From positions 2,356,001-2,420,000 of the forward strand of contig NZ_CP006271.1 of the NCBI RefSeq assembly GCF_000737595.1: DNA of 64,000 nt, in the 5' to 3' direction. The position numbers were made by a program, and so were the translations under genes. The DNA comes from Synechococcus sp. KORDI-52 (lineage in GTDB: Bacteria > Cyanobacteriota > Cyanobacteriia > PCC-6307 > Cyanobiaceae). A model generated the notes under the pieces. That model was not told where the DNA came from. It saw only the letters and a list, made by a program, of their open reading frames with translations, and did not search any database. Below, in pieces: positions 57,153 through 64,000 of the stretch (positions are counted from its first letter, which is position 1; each line of letters begins with the position of its first letter).

Positions 57153-58532
57153 ATGACCCCTGCCGCAACCAAAGCTGCCAAGCCAGACATCGTTCTTCTG
57201 GCCAATGCTGATGGCACGGTGAAGGAAGTCTCAACCAAGAACAACACGGAAGCCAAGAAGGCTCCTGCGCGTCGACGGACCAGCAAAGCGAGCGCCAAAG
57301 ACCTGAGTGCCGCAGCCGATGAACTGCTGGCAGCGGCAGACCAGGCGAAGAAGCCGACGACCGCCAAGAAAAAACCCACAACCAAAACCTCCAAGACCAA
57401 AGCCGCCACAACTAAGAAGCCAGCCACCACCAAAAAGGCCACCGCAAAGAAGAGCACCACCAAGCCATCAACGGCGAAGGCAGCCGCAGCCAAGCCAACG
57501 GCCGAAGAGAAAGCCAAAACAGCTGCCGCCGAGAAAGAGGCCAAGGCCAAAGCCCTGGCCAGCATCAAGATCGGCCCCAAAGGGGTTTACACCGAAGACT
57601 CCATCAGGGTTTATCTGCAGGAAATAGGGCGGATTCGCCTGCTGCGTCCCGACGAAGAGATCGAACTGGCCCGCAAAATTGCCGATCTGCTCTATCTCGA
57701 GGAACTGGCTTCCCAATTTGAAAGTGACAACGGTCGAGAGCCCGACAACAAAGAGTGGGCTGCGCTTGTGGAAATGCCACTCATCCGCTTCCGGCGTCGC
57801 TTGATGCTCGGCCGACGGGCCAAGGAAAAAATGGTGCAATCCAACCTGCGCCTGGTGGTCTCGATTGCCAAGAAGTACATGAATCGAGGTCTGAGTTTTC
57901 AAGACCTGATTCAGGAAGGAAGCCTTGGCCTGATTCGGGCAGCCGAAAAGTTCGACCACGAAAAGGGCTACAAGTTCTCCACCTACGCCACCTGGTGGAT
58001 TCGTCAGGCCATCACACGCGCCATTGCCGACCAGAGCCGCACCATCCGCCTACCGGTGCACCTCTACGAAACGATCTCCAGGATCAAGAAAACCACCAAG
58101 GTTCTCTCCCAGGAATTCGGCCGGAAGCCAACCGAAGAGGAAATCGCGGAATCGATGGAAATGACCATCGAAAAGCTGCGCTTCATCGCCAAGAGCGCCC
58201 AGCTGCCGATCTCCCTGGAGACTCCCATTGGCAAGGAAGAGGATTCACGCCTGGGCGATTTCATCGAAGCCGACATCGAGAATCCTGAGCAGGACGTTGC
58301 CAAAAATCTGCTTCGTGAAGACCTGGAAGGCGTGCTGGCCACCCTCAGCCCCCGCGAGCGCGATGTGCTGCGACTGCGCTACGGCCTGGACGACGGGCGG
58401 ATGAAAACCCTCGAGGAAATTGGCCAGATTTTTGATGTGACCCGTGAACGGATCCGTCAGATCGAAGCCAAGGCCCTGCGTAAATTGCGCCACCCGAACC
58501 GCAATGGGGTTCTCAAGGAGTACATCAAATAA
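57153..58532 (+). CDS. rpoD: Principal RNA polymerase sigma factor (group 1, RpoD/SigA)
   Basis: The 459-residue protein holds sigma regions 1.2 to 4.2: [15 protein letters not shown] near 147-161, [57 protein letters not shown] (regions 2.1-2.4), [15 protein letters not shown] (3.0/3.1) and [48 protein letters not shown] (4). The first about 140 residues are a low-complexity tail rich in Lys, Ala and Thr (histone-H1-like), longer than in typical homologues. Group 1 status follows from the complete regions and from the identity of the region 2 to 4 sequence. Confidence 0.93.
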   Translation: MTPAATKAAKPDIVLLANADGTVKEVSTKNNTEAKKAPARRRTSKASAKDLSAAADELLAAADQAKKPTTAKKKPTTKTSKTKAATTKKPATTKKATAKKSTTKPSTAKAAAAKPTAEEKAKTAAAEKEAKAKALASIKIGPKGVYTEDSIRVYLQEIGRIRLLRPDEEIELARKIADLLYLEELASQFESDNGREPDNKEWAALVEMPLIRFRRRLMLGRRAKEKMVQSNLRLVVSIAKKYMNRGLSFQDLIQEGSLGLIRAAEKFDHEKGYKFSTYATWWIRQAITRAIADQSRTIRLPVHLYETISRIKKTTKVLSQEFGRKPTEEEIAESMEMTIEKLRFIAKSAQLPISLETPIGKEEDSRLGDFIEADIENPEQDVAKNLLREDLEGVLATLSPRERDVLRLRYGLDDGRMKTLEEIGQIFDVTRERIRQIEAKALRKLRHPNRNGVLKEYIK

Positions 58533-58617
58533 GTTGTCCGACCAGGGATAGGTCCGCACCATCCTCAGGCGTAATCCATAGGTACAACCGCCCTGGCTCA
58601 GATCCACGATGGGCTCC

Positions 58618-58623
58618 TATAAC
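58618..58623 (+). promoter_or_regulatory. Candidate -10 element for the downstream small RNA
   Basis: TATAAC at 58618-58623, placed about six bases before the first base of the proposed small RNA. No convincing -35 hexamer is seen at the normal distance. Confidence 0.35.
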
Positions 58624-58629
58624 GAGCGT

Positions 58630-58694
58630 GAGGGAATTGAGACGCCCTCCTCACACGGAAGAGATCAAACCCCAGTCTCAGGCTGGGGTTTTTC
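58630..58694 (+). ncRNA. Yfr1-like small RNA
   Basis: The transcript predicted here is about 65 nt, within the 54-69 nt range known for Yfr1, and has three expected parts: a 5' hairpin (GAGGG at 58630-58634 pairing with CCCTC at 58645-58649), the motif CTCCTCACAC (58647-58656), which matches 10 of 11 positions of the conserved ACUCCUCACAC of Yfr1, and a strong terminator hairpin. A -10-like TATAAC lies just upstream. In other marine strains Yfr1 lies near trxA/guaB, so location after rpoD is unusual and identity is provisional. Yfr1 represses outer-membrane porin genes in other cyanobacteria. Confidence 0.5.
58667..58694 (+). terminator. Intrinsic terminator
   Basis: Stem AAACCCCAG (58667-58675) and CTGGGGTTT (58683-58691) with loop TCTCAGG, followed by a T run. 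It ends the Yfr1-like RNA and can also end readthrough from rpoD; the opposite orientation is weaker. Confidence 0.85.
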
Positions 58695-58729
58695 CCTCGG
58701 GATAAATAAAAAAATCACATCCGACGGCT

Positions 58730-59197
58730 TCACTGATCGCTTTCGAAGCTCTCCGTGAATTCCTGAAAGGCACGCTTCAGGCGCTCCACCGGAGTTTCTT
58801 CCAGGGGACACTCCTGGCGTGTTTCCAGCGCATAGGCCTGGAGCAATCGAGCATCTGGTTCAAGCACGGAGGCCACCGCACCCTTGAACAGCACCAGATT
58901 GTGCTGCGACGTCAGCCCCAGCAGGTAAGGCTGAAGTTCCCAGCTGGACTGCCCATCCTGCGAGGGCTCTGGCGCAGATCGCACCAGACGCGGCCGCAAC
59001 AGTTGATAGGCATGATCGCCATCGCGATCTGTGGTGTGGCGCAGCCGCGCCATCAGGACATCGCCACTGCACAACAGGATCAAACGAATGCAACCTTCAG
59101 CCACCAAGGGGAGCATGGCCTCCTGCTCCTGGGGGGCCGGGGCAACCGAGCCAATTGCTCCGGCCTGACGAACGCCATTGACGACGGGTCCGGGCAT
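58730..59197 (-). CDS. Uncharacterised soluble protein
   Basis: The 155-residue protein has mixed alpha/beta character: hydrophobic LPLVAEGCIRLILLCSGDVLMARLRH in the first third, a VLFKGAVASVLEPDARLL stretch and an acidic C-terminus (FQEFTESFESDQ). It starts at the ATG at 59197; an in-frame ATG at residue 28 is possible. No family is recognised. It is head to head with hemC and separated from rpoD by the small RNA region. Confidence 0.5.
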   Translation of the reverse strand: MPGPVVNGVRQAGAIGSVAPAPQEQEAMLPLVAEGCIRLILLCSGDVLMARLRHTTDRDGDHAYQLLRPRLVRSAPEPSQDGQSSWELQPYLLGLTSQHNLVLFKGAVASVLEPDARLLQAYALETRQECPLEETPVERLKRAFQEFTESFESDQ

Positions 59198-59334
59198 GGC
59201 TGTCCTGCGTTGCCTGCGAATGTTAAGCGTTCTTCATAAAGAGATCTTCCCTTTCGAAGCTTCACAACCTCTTGAAGGCGAACCGAACGATCCAGGTCCA
59301 AAAGCGTAGGCTGGGCGGCTGATTCGCCCTTTCC

Positions 59335-60288
59335 ATGGCCCTCACCGAACTGCGCATCGCCTCACGACGCAGCCAGCTGGCCATGGTGCAAACCAACTGG
59401 GTCAAGGCAGAACTCGAGAAGGCCCATCCCGGCCTGAAGATCACCGTGGAAGCCATGGCCACCCAGGGCGACAAAATCCTGGACGTTGCCTTGGCCAAGA
59501 TCGGCGACAAAGGCCTGTTCACCAAGGAACTGGAAGCCCAGATGCTGGTGGATCGTGCGGACATCGCCGTCCACTCCCTCAAAGACCTGCCCACCAACCT
59601 TCCTGAGGGGCTGATGCTCGGTTGCATCACCGAACGGGAAGACCCGGCCGATGCGCTTGTGGTGAACGCTAAGAACCAGGCCCACAAGCTCGACACCCTT
59701 CCCGAAGGTTCGGTGGTGGGAACAAGTTCCCTGCGCCGCCTGGCTCAGCTGCGTCACCACTACCCCCACCTGATCTTCAAGGACGTTCGGGGGAACGTGA
59801 TCACCCGGCTGGAGAAATTGGACAGCGGCGATTACGACTGCCTGATCCTGGCCGCGGCAGGCCTGGGCAGGCTGGGCTTCGGCGATCGAATCCACCAGCT
59901 GATCCCTGGCGACATCTCTCTGCACGCCGTTGGTCAGGGAGCCCTGGGGATTGAATGCGTGGAGGGCAAGCCTGAAGTGCTTGAAGCCATCAAAGTGCTG
60001 GAGCACACCCCCACCTCCCAGCGCTGCCTGGCCGAACGCGCTTTCCTGCGGGAACTGGAGGGTGGCTGCCAGGTCCCCATCGGCGTGAACACCCGTTTCG
60101 AAGGCGATCAACTGATCCTCACCGGGATGGTGGCCAGCCTTGATGGCAAACGCTTGATCCGCGACCAAGCCAGTGGTGCCGCGAACAAACCCGAAGCCAT
60201 TGGTATAGCCCTTGCGAACACCCTTAAAAGCCAAGGTGCGGGTGAAATTCTCCAAGAGATCTTCGAAAGTGTTCGTCCGGAGGCTTGA
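59335..60288 (+). CDS. hemC: Porphobilinogen deaminase (hydroxymethylbilane synthase)
   Basis: HemC polymerises four porphobilinogens to hydroxymethylbilane in tetrapyrrole synthesis. The 317-residue protein has [18 protein letters not shown] at the N-terminus, [31 protein letters not shown], and the dipyrromethane-cofactor cysteine in [10 protein letters not shown]. Its TGA overlaps the next gene's TTG start by four bases (TTGA), so the dioxygenase-like gene is probably translated together with it. Confidence 0.97.
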   Translation: MALTELRIASRRSQLAMVQTNWVKAELEKAHPGLKITVEAMATQGDKILDVALAKIGDKGLFTKELEAQMLVDRADIAVHSLKDLPTNLPEGLMLGCITEREDPADALVVNAKNQAHKLDTLPEGSVVGTSSLRRLAQLRHHYPHLIFKDVRGNVITRLEKLDSGDYDCLILAAAGLGRLGFGDRIHQLIPGDISLHAVGQGALGIECVEGKPEVLEAIKVLEHTPTSQRCLAERAFLRELEGGCQVPIGVNTRFEGDQLILTGMVASLDGKRLIRDQASGAANKPEAIGIALANTLKSQGAGEILQEIFESVRPEA

Positions 60289-61244
60289 ACCTGTACGTCG
60301 TGGATGGTTCAGCTCCGCCGGCGTTACTGGAGGGTGAACCTTTATCCCGACGTCTTGCCTCGATTACCTTTTTCTTTCCAGCTCTAATTCAAAGCCGGGC
60401 TTGTTTTTTAAAGGCAGCCTGGACACTGCAACGGAGAGGAGTTATTCGGCTTTGCAACGTTGCCAGCCCAAGCGACATCGACGCCATCAACAAGCGGACA
60501 GATCAGCTGCTTGAAAGTATCCATCGTTTGAGGACCACAGGCATCGTAGAAGAGCAAATCACCAATGCATATCTCAACCTCCCGGGGAAACTTACAATCA
60601 GAGGATATAAACAACTTGTCCACGCTGATCGCAGCGTAATCAATCTGCGCTTTTCAAGACCCGATGGACGCAGTGGGAGCGACGCCGGGATGATCGATAT
60701 ATTTCACCCTCAAAAGCTCTCGCCGGACTTTCGACACTTTTCTAGCCGCCTTCTCCAAGAAAAAGTGATAAGAGCGCTCATCCAAACTTCAAGCCTTTGC
60801 AAAGTTCAGACCAAATGCAGAAATCTTTATATCAACGATGGAGTGCAAGATACACGTGGCTTCCACTGCGACGGACGTTCAACCAAGTTCAAGTCGTTTT
60901 TATTCTTATCGGACGTCAAACATCTTGAAGACGGTCCTTACTGTTATGTCAGCGGATCTCATCATAATGACGCGTTATGGCAGAAGAACCGTGTGTTCAA
61001 CGAAGCCAACGGCATTGACGCCAGTGAATTCACTCAACTCCGAGGCATTCAAGCCATTCCGCTGTTCGCCAATGCCGGAGACATGGTGATCTCCTCTCAA
61101 GCGGGTGCCCACCGAGGGCATCCTCAGATGGCTGAAGGATCACGCCGCGTGCTGGTGGCCATGTACTCCCCAAAAAGCGCAATCAAACTCTCCCGCCGTG
61201 AGCGCATGAATCAATCGCTGCGACGCTGGATCACCACCTGGTGA
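60285..61244 (+). CDS. Phytanoyl-CoA dioxygenase (PhyH)-like protein, copy 1
   Basis: The 319-residue protein resembles the PhyH-type 2-oxoglutarate/iron(II) oxygenases. The iron triad is visible as H194 and D196 (GFHCDGRS) and H276 ([10 protein letters not shown]), and Arg 287/288 could hold 2-oxoglutarate. The conserved core also includes [28 protein letters not shown] and [12 protein letters not shown]. It is a paralogue, about half identical by eye, of the gene at 61936. It begins with a TTG inside the hemC stop. Codon and base use are more AT-rich than in its neighbours. The substrate is unknown. Confidence 0.78.
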   Translation: MNLYVVDGSAPPALLEGEPLSRRLASITFFFPALIQSRACFLKAAWTLQRRGVIRLCNVASPSDIDAINKRTDQLLESIHRLRTTGIVEEQITNAYLNLPGKLTIRGYKQLVHADRSVINLRFSRPDGRSGSDAGMIDIFHPQKLSPDFRHFSSRLLQEKVIRALIQTSSLCKVQTKCRNLYINDGVQDTRGFHCDGRSTKFKSFLFLSDVKHLEDGPYCYVSGSHHNDALWQKNRVFNEANGIDASEFTQLRGIQAIPLFANAGDMVISSQAGAHRGHPQMAEGSRRVLVAMYSPKSAIKLSRRERMNQSLRRWITTW

Positions 61245-61278
61245 TCCAGTGACCCCTAACCATGCTCCCAGCCGTCGG

Positions 61279-61887
61279 CTAACTGCGAATCTCCAGGCGT
61301 GTTCCCACATCAACGGCATCAAACAGTTGGCGGATGTGGCTGTTGAGCATGCGCACGCAGCCAAGACTGACGGCCGCACGGATCTGAACCCAGTGAGGCC
61401 AGGCCGTTCCATGGATTCCAAACTCGCCACGGCCATTGCGATGAAAGGCCATATAGCGATCGCCAATGGGGCTGCTGGGCCCGCGCAGCTCCCGCCGCTG
61501 ACCCGACTTGTGGGTCACATAGATCGGATTGACCTTCTTGCTGAGGATGGCGAATTCCCCCTCAGGGGTGGGGGTCTTGGGATCTCCGATCGCCACCGGC
61601 CAGACTCCAAGCCTCTGCTCGCCCCGAACAAGGGCGATCTGTCGCTTGCCGAGGTCGAGCACGATGCGTGACTCGCGAGCAGGTCGCCGCAACGCCAGCT
61701 CAGCAGGTTCAGCAGCAAGGCATGGAGAAACGGACCCCGCCAACAGGCCAGCCATCAGAACCGGCGCCAACAACAACCTCATGAGACGCACAAGACCCGT
61801 TGGTCTCAACGTATTCATTGCGAGAGGAAAAAACAGCTGCAGCGCCTCTGAAGTCGAACTCTTCAGGATCTCTTTGATCTCAAGCAA
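61279..61887 (-). CDS. L,D-transpeptidase (YkuD domain), exported
   Basis: The protein has an N-terminal hydrophobic signal (MRLLLAPVLMAGLLAGSVSPCLAAEP) and a YkuD catalytic domain with the conserved HG (GEFGIHGTAWPHW, about 159-165) and SLGCVRM (about 173-179, catalytic cysteine). It makes or edits 3-3 peptidoglycan cross-links or anchors proteins. It is opposite in direction to both dioxygenase genes and lies between them. The start may be the ATG at 61818 rather than 61887. Confidence 0.88.
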   Translation of the reverse strand: MLEIKEILKSSTSEALQLFFPLAMNTLRPTGLVRLMRLLLAPVLMAGLLAGSVSPCLAAEPAELALRRPARESRIVLDLGKRQIALVRGEQRLGVWPVAIGDPKTPTPEGEFAILSKKVNPIYVTHKSGQRRELRGPSSPIGDRYMAFHRNGRGEFGIHGTAWPHWVQIRAAVSLGCVRMLNSHIRQLFDAVDVGTRLEIRS

Positions 61888-61935
61888 GAGACCAGCGATC
61901 CAGCGGTACCCTTCTCCAAATCTCTCCTCTCCCTG

Positions 61936-62811
61936 TTGACCTCCACGGCGATCGCAACAGCGCGACCAACCCTGCTCGACGGCAAGGCCCTCAGCCGGGA
62001 GGTTGAATCCATCAGCTATCGCTTCAGCGACCTACTCAGCAACCGCAGAACCTTCCTGGCTGCAGCCTGGACGCTGCGCCGGCAGGGGATCATCTGCCTG
62101 CGCAAAGCGGCACCTGCTGGCTTGATCGCATCAATCAACAACGATGTAGGCCAACTGCTCGAAGAAATCGAATCAGGCGACCACGCTCGCCTTGCATCCC
62201 TGGCCTATCTCAATCTTCCCGATAAGCGGGTTCTGAAGGGCTACAACCAGTTCCGCGATGCGGATCGCTCCGTTATCAACTACCGGGTCAAGCGACCTGA
62301 TGGACGCAGCGGCAGCGATGCGGGAATGATCGACATTTTTCATCCCGAGCGCCTCTCCGAAAGCCTCAACACCAGCATCCGCGCCTGTCTGCAGGAATCG
62401 ATAATTCGGCGATTGCTTCTGGTGAGCAGCTTCAACCGAATGCGGGTGAAATGCCGAAATCTCTATTTGAACCGAGGTGTGCAGGACACGCGCAGCTACC
62501 ACTGCGATGGACGCTCCCTGAAGTTCAAATCCTTCCTTTACCTCAGTGATGTGCAATCGCTAGCGGATGGCCCCTATTGCTTTGTGCCCAGGTCCCAACG
62601 CCGCCGACGGCTCTGGTGGCGCAACGCCCGCTACAACAAGCAGCACGGTCTGGGGCCGTTTGAATTCAGTCAGCTGCAAGGGGCTGACGCCATCGCCCTG
62701 TTTGCCAAGGCAGGAGACATGGTGATCTCGTCGCAGCGCGGTGCCCACTGCGGTCACCCCCAACACCCCCAGGCACGCCGCGCCGTCCTGGTGAACATGT
62801 TCCAGCGCTGA
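61936..62811 (+). CDS. Phytanoyl-CoA dioxygenase (PhyH)-like protein, copy 2
   Basis: The 291-residue paralogue of the gene at 60285 has the same pattern: [21 protein letters not shown], the HxD motif H189-D191 (SYHCDGRS), and the late histidine H271 in RGAHCGHPQHPQARRAVLV. The start is a TTG at 61936. Base composition is closer to the surrounding genome than that of copy 1, which suggests the copies have diverged. Substrate unknown; the HxD/H set supports iron-dependent oxygenation. Confidence 0.78.
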   Translation: MTSTAIATARPTLLDGKALSREVESISYRFSDLLSNRRTFLAAAWTLRRQGIICLRKAAPAGLIASINNDVGQLLEEIESGDHARLASLAYLNLPDKRVLKGYNQFRDADRSVINYRVKRPDGRSGSDAGMIDIFHPERLSESLNTSIRACLQESIIRRLLLVSSFNRMRVKCRNLYLNRGVQDTRSYHCDGRSLKFKSFLYLSDVQSLADGPYCFVPRSQRRRRLWWRNARYNKQHGLGPFEFSQLQGADAIALFAKAGDMVISSQRGAHCGHPQHPQARRAVLVNMFQR

Positions 62812-62814
62812 TCC

Positions 62815-62845
62815 ATAAAAAAGGCGGGGGTGTCCCCGCCTGATC
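62815..62845 (-). terminator. Intrinsic terminator of the second pyrophosphatase gene
   Basis: Read on the minus strand, AGGCGGGG (62834-62841) loops through ACA to CCCCGCCT (62823-62830) and is followed by TTTTTT. It lies directly downstream of the gene ending at 62867 and just beyond the end of the convergent oxygenase. Confidence 0.85.
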
Positions 62846-62866
62846 AGAGGTTGAAAACCGGGATAT

Positions 62867-63454
62867 TCAGTCCACCAGCTTGGGATCGATCTCAGCCATG
62901 TATCGGGCCTCGCAGCTCTTGATGATCTCAATCGCTTTGTCGGTGCCGAAAAATCCGTTGACCGAGCAGGTGCCAGGCTTCTTCAGATCCTTGTAGTGCT
63001 CCCAGTAATAGGTGGTCTCTTTCTTCCAGTGCTCACCGAGATCTTCCCAGCTCTTGATGTGATCCATGCGCTTGTCATCGGCGAGCACAGCGATCACTTT
63101 GTCGTCGACTTCACCCCCGTCGTCGAAGGTCATGATTCCGATGATGCGGGCTTCCACAATCGAGCCGGGAATCAGGGGTTCGGTGACACCAACGATTTCA
63201 ATATCGAGGGGATCGCCATCCTCATCCCAGGTGCGGGGAATGCATCCGTAGGCGAAGGGGTAAGCCAAGGATGAGTAACCAACGCGGTCCAGCTTGAGAT
63301 GGCCGGTTTCGGTGATCAGCTCGTACTTGTTGATCGTGTTGGAGTTGAGCTCCACGATCGTGTTGAGACGAAGTTCGGGTTCATCAGCGAAGGCCGGCAG
63401 CACGTGCAGCAGGTTGGGCATGCTGCGGCTGGGTGCCTGATCGAGGTTGGCCAT
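62867..63454 (-). CDS. ppa: Inorganic pyrophosphatase, family I (second copy)
   Basis: The 195-residue protein has the family I active-site block IPRTWDEDGDPLDIEIVG with a canonical EDGDPLD, the KYELITETGHLKLDRVGYSSLAYPF entrance, and DDKVIAVLADDKRMDHIKSW. It is longer than copy 1 by an N-terminal extension of about 25 residues and by the C-terminal portion, and shares modest identity with it, so the two may have different partners or regulation. It ends at a strong terminator. It is followed in the same strand by a short gap and the M32 carboxypeptidase gene. Confidence 0.9.
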   Translation of the reverse strand: MANLDQAPSRSMPNLLHVLPAFADEPELRLNTIVELNSNTINKYELITETGHLKLDRVGYSSLAYPFAYGCIPRTWDEDGDPLDIEIVGVTEPLIPGSIVEARIIGIMTFDDGGEVDDKVIAVLADDKRMDHIKSWEDLGEHWKKETTYYWEHYKDLKKPGTCSVNGFFGTDKAIEIIKSCEARYMAEIDPKLVD

Positions 63455-63516
63455 AAACGGCGATGGACAGCGCGGCGCATCCTACGGGCCCCCTCAACCC
63501 GTTAAGCCGCAAGCAG

Positions 63517-64000
63517 CTAGGACGCCTGCTGGAGCCGATCAAGCTTGTTCTCCAGATAGTCGAGGAAAGCATCGGTGCTCAGGGGCCGTCCGCTGACCCT
63601 GTCCACCAGTTGATCGGCATTCACACTGCGTCCGAGCGGGTGAACATGCTCACGCAGCCAAGCCAGCAAGGGCGTGACATCGCCACGCTCCACATGCGCT
63701 TCTGGAGATCCGATGGCCTCCGCCATCGCTTCACTCAATTGGGCACTGATCAGGTGCCCCAAAAGGTACGAAGGGAAATAACCGAATAACCCCTCCGACC
63801 AATGGACATCCTGGAGACAACCCTCCGCATCGTTCATGGGACGGACTCCCAGAAACTCCTCATAACGCCGGTTCCATTCATCGGGGAGATCCTTCACCGC
63901 CAAGCCCTGCTCAAGCAGTGCAATCTCGAGATCCGTGCGGATCAGGATATGCAAGCCATAACTGAGTTCATCGGCCTCAACCCGGTTCAAACCAGGCGCC
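63517..64000 (-). CDS. M32-family (thermostable carboxypeptidase 1-like) peptidase, partial
   Basis: The last 161 codons of a carboxypeptidase Taq-type M32 zinc metalloprotease are in the window: GLNRVEADELSYGLHILIRTDLE at the beginning and YLLGHLISAQLSEAMAEA and a C-terminal helix. The zinc-binding HEXXH motif should lie upstream of the window edge. Frame continues to the right end of the window. It is a cytoplasmic dipeptide-type trimming peptidase by family. Placement next to the second ppa is seen in the window only. Confidence 0.9.
   Translation of the reverse strand, partial: APGLNRVEADELSYGLHILIRTDLEIALLEQGLAVKDLPDEWNRRYEEFLGVRPMNDAEGCLQDVHWSEGLFGYFPSYLLGHLISAQLSEAMAEAIGSPEAHVERGDVTPLLAWLREHVHPLGRSVNADQLVDRVSGRPLSTDAFLDYLENKLDRLQQAS

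Overview
The window is one continuous stretch of a cyanobacterial chromosome, most likely a marine Synechococcus of the Prochlorococcus/Synechococcus lineage. The evidence is high-GC, CTG-rich coding, tightly packed genes, dark-operative (chlB, chlL) and light-dependent (por) protochlorophyllide reductases side by side, psaM and psb27, a ferrochelatase with a chlorophyll-binding tail, a transaldolase carrying EF-hands, and the two-gene alkane pathway (ado, aar) next to accA. No tRNA, rRNA, CRISPR array or insertion sequence was found. The ends cut through chlB (left) and an M32 carboxypeptidase (right).

Layout. 1-4.2 kb: chlorophyll synthesis (chlB, chlL, por) and the tiny photosystem I gene psaM. 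4.2-8.2 kb: an NDH-1 maturation factor, a TSUP permease, a lipoate/octanoyl transferase, a site-2 protease and trpF. 8.2-13.5 kb: a minus-strand run creatininase-like, ado, aar, accA, SDR, folE, joining alkane synthesis to fatty-acid initiation. 13.5-16.5 kb: an S1-like protein, a Tab2-like RNA-binding protein and pgeF. 16.5-23 kb: a minus-strand block with a large FAD enzyme, a solute-binding-like lipoprotein, two small proteins, ilvB and hemH. 23-27.2 kb: a tyrosine recombinase, a methyltransferase, cobO, pyrH, frr. 27.2-31.8 kb: a carotenoid oxygenase of different character, a 59-residue membrane protein, a geranylgeranyl-reductase-like flavoprotein and a photolyase/cryptochrome. 31.8-34.9 kb: a decayed pucC-like gene, a lone cyclic-nucleotide-binding domain and EF-hand transaldolase. 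34.9-44.9 kb: ftsI with an FtsL-like partner, a CPBP protease, a double phosphatase, a dihydroorotase-like gene, lepB, ArsC, ferredoxin and a first pyrophosphatase. 45-54.6 kb: proS, psb27, purA, a PfkB kinase, truncated cutA, cobK, ssb, argB. 54.6-64 kb: priA, the principal sigma factor, a probable small RNA, hemC, two related iron/2-oxoglutarate-type oxygenases around an L,D-transpeptidase, and a second pyrophosphatase.

Most of the window is ordinary core genome. The points most worth following are the two-lesion pucC pseudogene with a Fur-like box upstream, the nonsense codon in cutA, the Yfr1-like small RNA after rpoD, the pair of uncharacterised dioxygenases (one overlapping the end of hemC), the histone-tail-like N-terminus of the sigma factor, and the adjacent transaldolase-EF-hand and cyclic-nucleotide-binding genes. 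No clearly new multi-gene system is evident; the dioxygenase pair is the closest candidate.
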